Assembly (NCBI GenBank): GCA_934099115.1
Contig: CAKOPK010000003.1
Span: 37,876-101,875, forward strand
Length of the DNA: 64,000 nt
Source of the DNA: an uncultured Bacilli bacterium
Lineage (GTDB): Bacteria > Bacillota_I > Bacilli_A > RF39 > UBA660
Reading direction: 5' to 3'
Numbering within the stretch: the first letter of the stretch is position 1; each line of letters begins with the position of its first letter. This document shows, one piece after another, positions 60,991-64,000 of the stretch. A program made the translations under genes and the position numbers. The notes beneath the pieces are model-generated. The model had not been told where the DNA came from. It saw only the letters and a program-made list of their open reading frames with translations, and ran no database searches.

Positions 60991-62078
60991 GAGCGAAACC
61001 ATTTGATTATTTTCTTAAATAATCCTTCTTTCTCTTTTTCTGTTTTAATAACTTCATTCTTTTTTATATAAATACTTTCTGTATGTAAAAGAGTATCATT
61101 TAACATAACCTTAGCTTCTCCCACTTTAATATCATTATATACAGTATCATATTTATATAAAGTAATATCTACTTTTAAATCTTTCTCTTCATTATCAGTT
61201 ACTAATGCATAATAATTATTCTTTATATAAAAACTAACATTTTTATAATAATTATCCTCTACTTTAAAATTATCTTTATTTAATACTTCTATCGCTTTAT
61301 ATTTATCAAAATAAGTTTCATATAACTCTTTATGGTCATTAAAATCATTACCATCATTTAAAGTAACAACAACTAAATTTTTATTATCTTTACTAGCAGT
61401 CGTAACAAGAGTTCTTCTAGCCGCATCTGTATATCCAGTTTTGCCTCCTGTCGTATACGGATACATACTAAAAAGTTTATTTTTACCTGCCCAATTATAA
61501 TCTTTTAAATTACTAGATGCTTTATAATTTCTAGTAGCAAATATTTCTCGAAATGTTTTATTTTGCATTGCAACCTTTGTTAAAAGAGCCATATCAAAGG
61601 CAGTAGATATATTTCCTACTCCTTTGCTATCTAAGCCATGAGCATTTACAAAATGCGTATCTTTCATTCCTATCGTAGATGCATATTCATTCATTAAATA
61701 GACAAAGTTATCCATAGAACCTGCTACAGTATTTGCAATCGCAATCGCCGCATCATTTCCACTTCTAAGCATAAGTCCATATAATAAATCTTTTAGTTTT
61801 ATCTCTTCTCCAACTTCCAAATAAACACTTGAGCCATAGGCTTTTAATACATCTTCATCTACTACTACAGTCTTATTTAAATCACTATACATGATGGTTA
61901 CTATAGTAGTCATAATTTTTGTAATAGATGCAATTAATCTTTGGTCATGACTGTTTAAATCATATAAAACTCTCCCACTATTTAGGTCCATAACAACTGC
62001 ATCTTGAGCACTTATAGCAAGGACATGAATAGGAAATAAGAAAAAAAGAATACTACTTATTAATATCTTTTTAATCAT
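60984..62078 (-). CDS. dacB: Sporulation-type D-alanyl-D-alanine carboxypeptidase (DacB/DacF-like)
   Basis: 364 residues. Signal peptide (MIKKILISSILFFLFPIHVLA), then the PBP5-type fold with SxxK in LIASITKIM, SGN in RSGNDAAIAI and KTG in TTGGKTGYTDAARR. A C-terminal domain and an amphipathic anchor (GLFKKIIKWFRSW) follow. It trims cortex peptidoglycan cross-links. The first good ribosome site, AAGAGG, is before the ATG at 62078, and much longer upstream frames overlap the cassette repeats. Confidence 0.92.
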   Translation of the reverse strand: MIKKILISSILFFLFPIHVLAISAQDAVVMDLNSGRVLYDLNSHDQRLIASITKIMTTIVTIMYSDLNKTVVVDEDVLKAYGSSVYLEVGEEIKLKDLLYGLMLRSGNDAAIAIANTVAGSMDNFVYLMNEYASTIGMKDTHFVNAHGLDSKGVGNISTAFDMALLTKVAMQNKTFREIFATRNYKASSNLKDYNWAGKNKLFSMYPYTTGGKTGYTDAARRTLVTTASKDNKNLVVVTLNDGNDFNDHKELYETYFDKYKAIEVLNKDNFKVEDNYYKNVSFYIKNNYYALVTDNEEKDLKVDITLYKYDTVYNDIKVGEAKVMLNDTLLHTESIYIKKNEVIKTEKEKEGLFKKIIKWFRSW

Positions 62079-62116
62079 ACATAGCCTCTTTCTAATTAAG
62101 TCTATGAACATATAAT

Positions 62117-62172
62117 CAAAAAAATGATACTGTAATAGTCTTATAAACAAGTTATAAAACATCAGTATCATA
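62117..62172 (-). terminator. Terminator at the end of cassette unit 1
   Basis: Minus-strand arms ATGATACTG/CAGTATCAT around a ~30-base loop, followed by seven T. It separates the cassettes from dacB, so dacB must have its own start of transcription. Confidence 0.6.
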
Positions 62173-62404
62173 TATTTAAGTTTACACTCATGATTAATCT
62201 TGTATCCTAATTCTTTTATATTTAGCCTTAACCAAATATGTAAGTTTTAAAAGGATATTGGGCGCACACCAGGTTCAGTCCAGTCCACGTTGTTGTTGTT
62301 GAGCCTGCCATCCGAATTCACATTGAACACGTTCGCATTACCATTGTTATAGTTATACGGAGACAGAATGCTTCAATTTCTTAGATTAACCACTATAATT
62401 ATAA
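62160..62404 (-). repeat. Cassette unit 1: start-less copy of a lectin-type C-terminus
   Basis: The frame at 62247-62366 reads LSPYNYNNGNANVFNV, then NSDGRLNNNNVDWTEPG, VRPISF and stop, with an in-frame stop just upstream and no start codon. It resembles the end of the full gene at 62688-63905 (MSPCYF ... GVRPVINL). It shares flanks with unit 2, offset by 290 bases, and is visibly GC-richer than its surroundings. Upstream are a TATAAT box and the sequence AGTGGTTAATCTA; downstream is a terminator. Confidence 0.8.
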
Positions 62405-62460
62405 CAAAAAGAAAGATACTGTTCTAGTTCTAATTACTAAAATTAAAAACATCAGTATCA
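62405..62460 (-). terminator. Terminator at the end of cassette unit 2
   Basis: Minus-strand arms GATACTG/CAGTATC followed by TTTCTTTTT, immediately before the TATAAT box of unit 1. Confidence 0.55.
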
Positions 62461-62675
62461 TATATTTAAGTATATACTTATGATTAATCTTGTATCCTAA
62501 TTCTTTATATTTAACCATAATCAAATATGTAAGTTTAAAAAGGATATTGGGCGCACACCATTCGTGTTATCCACGTTACGGTTGTTGAGCCAGCCATCGC
62601 TATCCACAACGAACAAGTTCGCATTCCCATAACTATACGGAGACTACACATTCTAGATTAACCACTACAATTATA
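62450..62675 (-). repeat. Cassette unit 2: start-less copy of a lectin-type C-terminus
   Basis: The frame at 62521-62643 reads SPYSYGNANLFVVD, then SDGWLNNRNVDNTNG and VRPISF, with TAG just before it. Flanks match unit 1 closely (GTGGTTAATCTA on one side, GATTAATCATAAG-type sequence on the other). A TGCTATAAT box precedes it. Differences from unit 1 are concentrated in the middle of the module, while its ends are nearly invariant. Confidence 0.8.
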
Positions 62676-62687
62676 GCATATTCATTC

Positions 62688-63905
62688 TTAAGATACTATA
62701 TATGGATCAGAACTAAATCCAGAACCCACAAATACTGTATCTGACTTTAGATTGATAACAGGTCTTACGCCATATTCTCTTGTGCCACGATACCAATCAA
62801 TAATTCCATCAGAAATAACAGAAAATATGCGAACTAATTCATCGTCAGGCCAAAAATAACACGGTGACATAGTCCAATAATTTTGACCCGTATACAAAAA
62901 ATAATTGGCATTATTACCTTTAAATAACCCACCTGCATATGCAACTTCATCTGCGGTTATTAATCCTACTGATGTTGCAAATCTGTCATCCACATTTGTA
63001 CATTTTAAACTTGGAATTTTATTCACATATATTCTATACCTCGTAGAATAAAATGTCCATGTTTTTCCAGTGCCTCCGCTTCCATTTATGCTTTCCTCTT
63101 CTGTAGATGGTTGTCTATCATTGCAAAATACTGCACCATTTCCCGTAGTTATATAATTGGAATAACTTTTTAAGTTATTATTATACCAGTTATCTAGTAT
63201 TCCTTTAATGATACTATCTGTTCCTCTTCCATGTACTTCTCCGCTCGTATATTGGTATCCTACGTACATGTTATCTCCACTTAAATTAGTGTAAACACTA
63301 GTCCCTATTTGTGTTGTTTCTCCTGTTTGATCTGTTGTTGGTCCATTATAGATCATTCGAATTGTACCGTCTCCATTTATTCGGATTATTCTCCAATAAA
63401 AGCCTCCAAATTTTACCCAATTATCTTTTATTGCTCCTGCATAATAATAACTGGTTCCATAATCATCTTCAGCACTATAGATTGTTCCGGTTGTATCTTC
63501 TGTTAATACTGTACTAAAATCTGTTCTTGTACTTTTATTTTTATTTGTTAATATTTCTTCCATCGTTATTTCTTTAGCAAAATATAAATAACATTTTATT
63601 TCTCTTTTGTTAACATTATCTATCTCTAATCCCCATTTTTCTTTATTCCAAGATAATGTTGCATCTCCTTCACACATACTTTTTCCTGTATGTAGTGTAT
63701 ATCCACTATCTTTAGTTGGTATACTTGTAGTCCTTTCATACTTGCCATCATCTTTTTCTATAAAAACTGCTAGAGACTGATTATTATTTAATTCTTTAGA
63801 ATTTATATATAAATTATCTTTTTTACTTTCTTTATTATTTAATAATATCATTCCTGATATTATTAAAATAAATAGTAAACTTATACATATTATTTTCTTT
63901 TTCAT
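62688..63905 (-). CDS. Membrane-anchored surface protein with C-terminal C-type-lectin/FISUMP-like domain
   Basis: 405 residues: N-terminal anchor (MKKKIICISLLFILIISGMI), an extracytoplasmic region with two Cys-containing segments, and from about residue 140 a domain of the type found in many gut-bacterial surface proteins: WVKFGGFYWRIIRINGDGTI, IRMIYNG, LITADEVAYAGG, YWTMSPCYFW and the ending YGVRPVINLKSD. The last part is typical of variable, ligand-facing lectin-like C-termini. ATG at 63905 has AGAGGGG upstream. The two cassette units lie directly downstream in the same orientation. Confidence 0.82.
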   Translation of the reverse strand: MKKKIICISLLFILIISGMILLNNKESKKDNLYINSKELNNNQSLAVFIEKDDGKYERTTSIPTKDSGYTLHTGKSMCEGDATLSWNKEKWGLEIDNVNKREIKCYLYFAKEITMEEILTNKNKSTRTDFSTVLTEDTTGTIYSAEDDYGTSYYYAGAIKDNWVKFGGFYWRIIRINGDGTIRMIYNGPTTDQTGETTQIGTSVYTNLSGDNMYVGYQYTSGEVHGRGTDSIIKGILDNWYNNNLKSYSNYITTGNGAVFCNDRQPSTEEESINGSGGTGKTWTFYSTRYRIYVNKIPSLKCTNVDDRFATSVGLITADEVAYAGGLFKGNNANYFLYTGQNYWTMSPCYFWPDDELVRIFSVISDGIIDWYRGTREYGVRPVINLKSDTVFVGSGFSSDPYIVS

Positions 63906-64000
63906 AATTAAGACCCCTCTACTCTTACTACCGGACAGTTTTTTATTAAAATAAAAATAAAGCAATTATGTGAAGTTGTAATATAAAAGTGGACATATAA

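Noticed and set aside
60984..62171. Long N-terminal extension of the dacB-like gene to 62171
   Set aside because: The extra ~31 residues lack a ribosome site and lie in the repeat/terminator region of cassette unit 1; the signal peptide starts at 62078.
63309..63517. Two plus-strand reading frames of 65-68 codons inside the surface-protein gene
   Set aside because: Antisense to a clear gene, composition unlike a real protein, no ribosome site. Other antisense frames (for example 1607-1846, 26262-26447, 41475-41822) were rejected for the same reason.

Overview
The window is a chromosomal segment from a low-G+C, endospore-forming member of the Firmicutes/Bacilli using the standard bacterial code (mreC, spmA and prp end in TGA next to intact reading frames). 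Evidence for sporulation is direct: close matches in layout and motifs to SpoIIIAH, GerE, GerM, SpoIVFA/SpoIVFB, SpmA/SpmB with a DacB/DacF-type carboxypeptidase, and YlbJ. The strong AT bias, very short intergenic gaps and several pared-down versions of conserved genes suggest an uncultured, host-associated lineage near the Erysipelotrichia/RF39/RFN20 part of Bacilli. That placement is an inference, not something the sequence proves.

Layout. 1-2.5 kb: 5' part of smc after rnc. 3-6.8 kb: VanY-like carboxypeptidase, tRNA-Glu/Ile/Lys operon, cvpA-trxA, rnhC. 6.9-16.9 kb: pyk, competence genes comEA-comEC with holA, hemW, a two-HTH regulator, lepA, a CmpB-like membrane protein. 17-18.8 kb: spoIIIAH, gerE, gerM on the plus strand. 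19-24.3 kb: rimM-trmD, a SpoU methyltransferase, a DUF45 peptidase, DUF4186, and an atypical serS behind a T-box. 24.3-28 kb: compact sufC-short sufD-sufS-sufU. 28-35.3 kb: unknowns, a PfkB kinase with a Smr protein, a short alaS, htpG under a CIRCE/promoter. 35.3-37.5 kb: infC-rpmI-rplT with attenuator leader, rpsU-yqeY.

37.5-41 kb is the most interesting region: three unannotated double-glycine-leader peptides (37, 43 and 51 aa), a 44-aa membrane peptide, a C39-peptidase ABC exporter and a divergent XRE-type regulator. Together they form what looks like an uncharacterised multi-peptide bacteriocin or signalling locus. 41-48 kb: AI-2E-family protein, frr, a cysteine-less thioredoxin-like protein, tsf, rpsB, yidD, a Xer recombinase. 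48-52 kb: tRNA-Leu and tRNA-CAT, a TtcA-family protein, ylbL/ylbJ, two pseudopilins, trmB. 52.9-62 kb keeps the Bacillus order rpmA-prp-rplU ... spoIVFB-spoIVFA-mreD-mreC-SpoIIB-like, followed by spmB-spmA-dacB, but has no mreB or minCD and carries an inserted three-gene family of 28-residue repeat proteins. 62.1-64 kb: a membrane-anchored surface protein with a C-type-lectin-like C-terminus, followed by two promoter/terminator-bounded, start-less copies of that C-terminal module.

Two genome-wide habits stand out. Many terminators are built from the last codons and stop codon of the gene they end. Two ribosomal proteins, L20 and S2, carry an almost identical Rho-N/SAP-like C-terminal tail.
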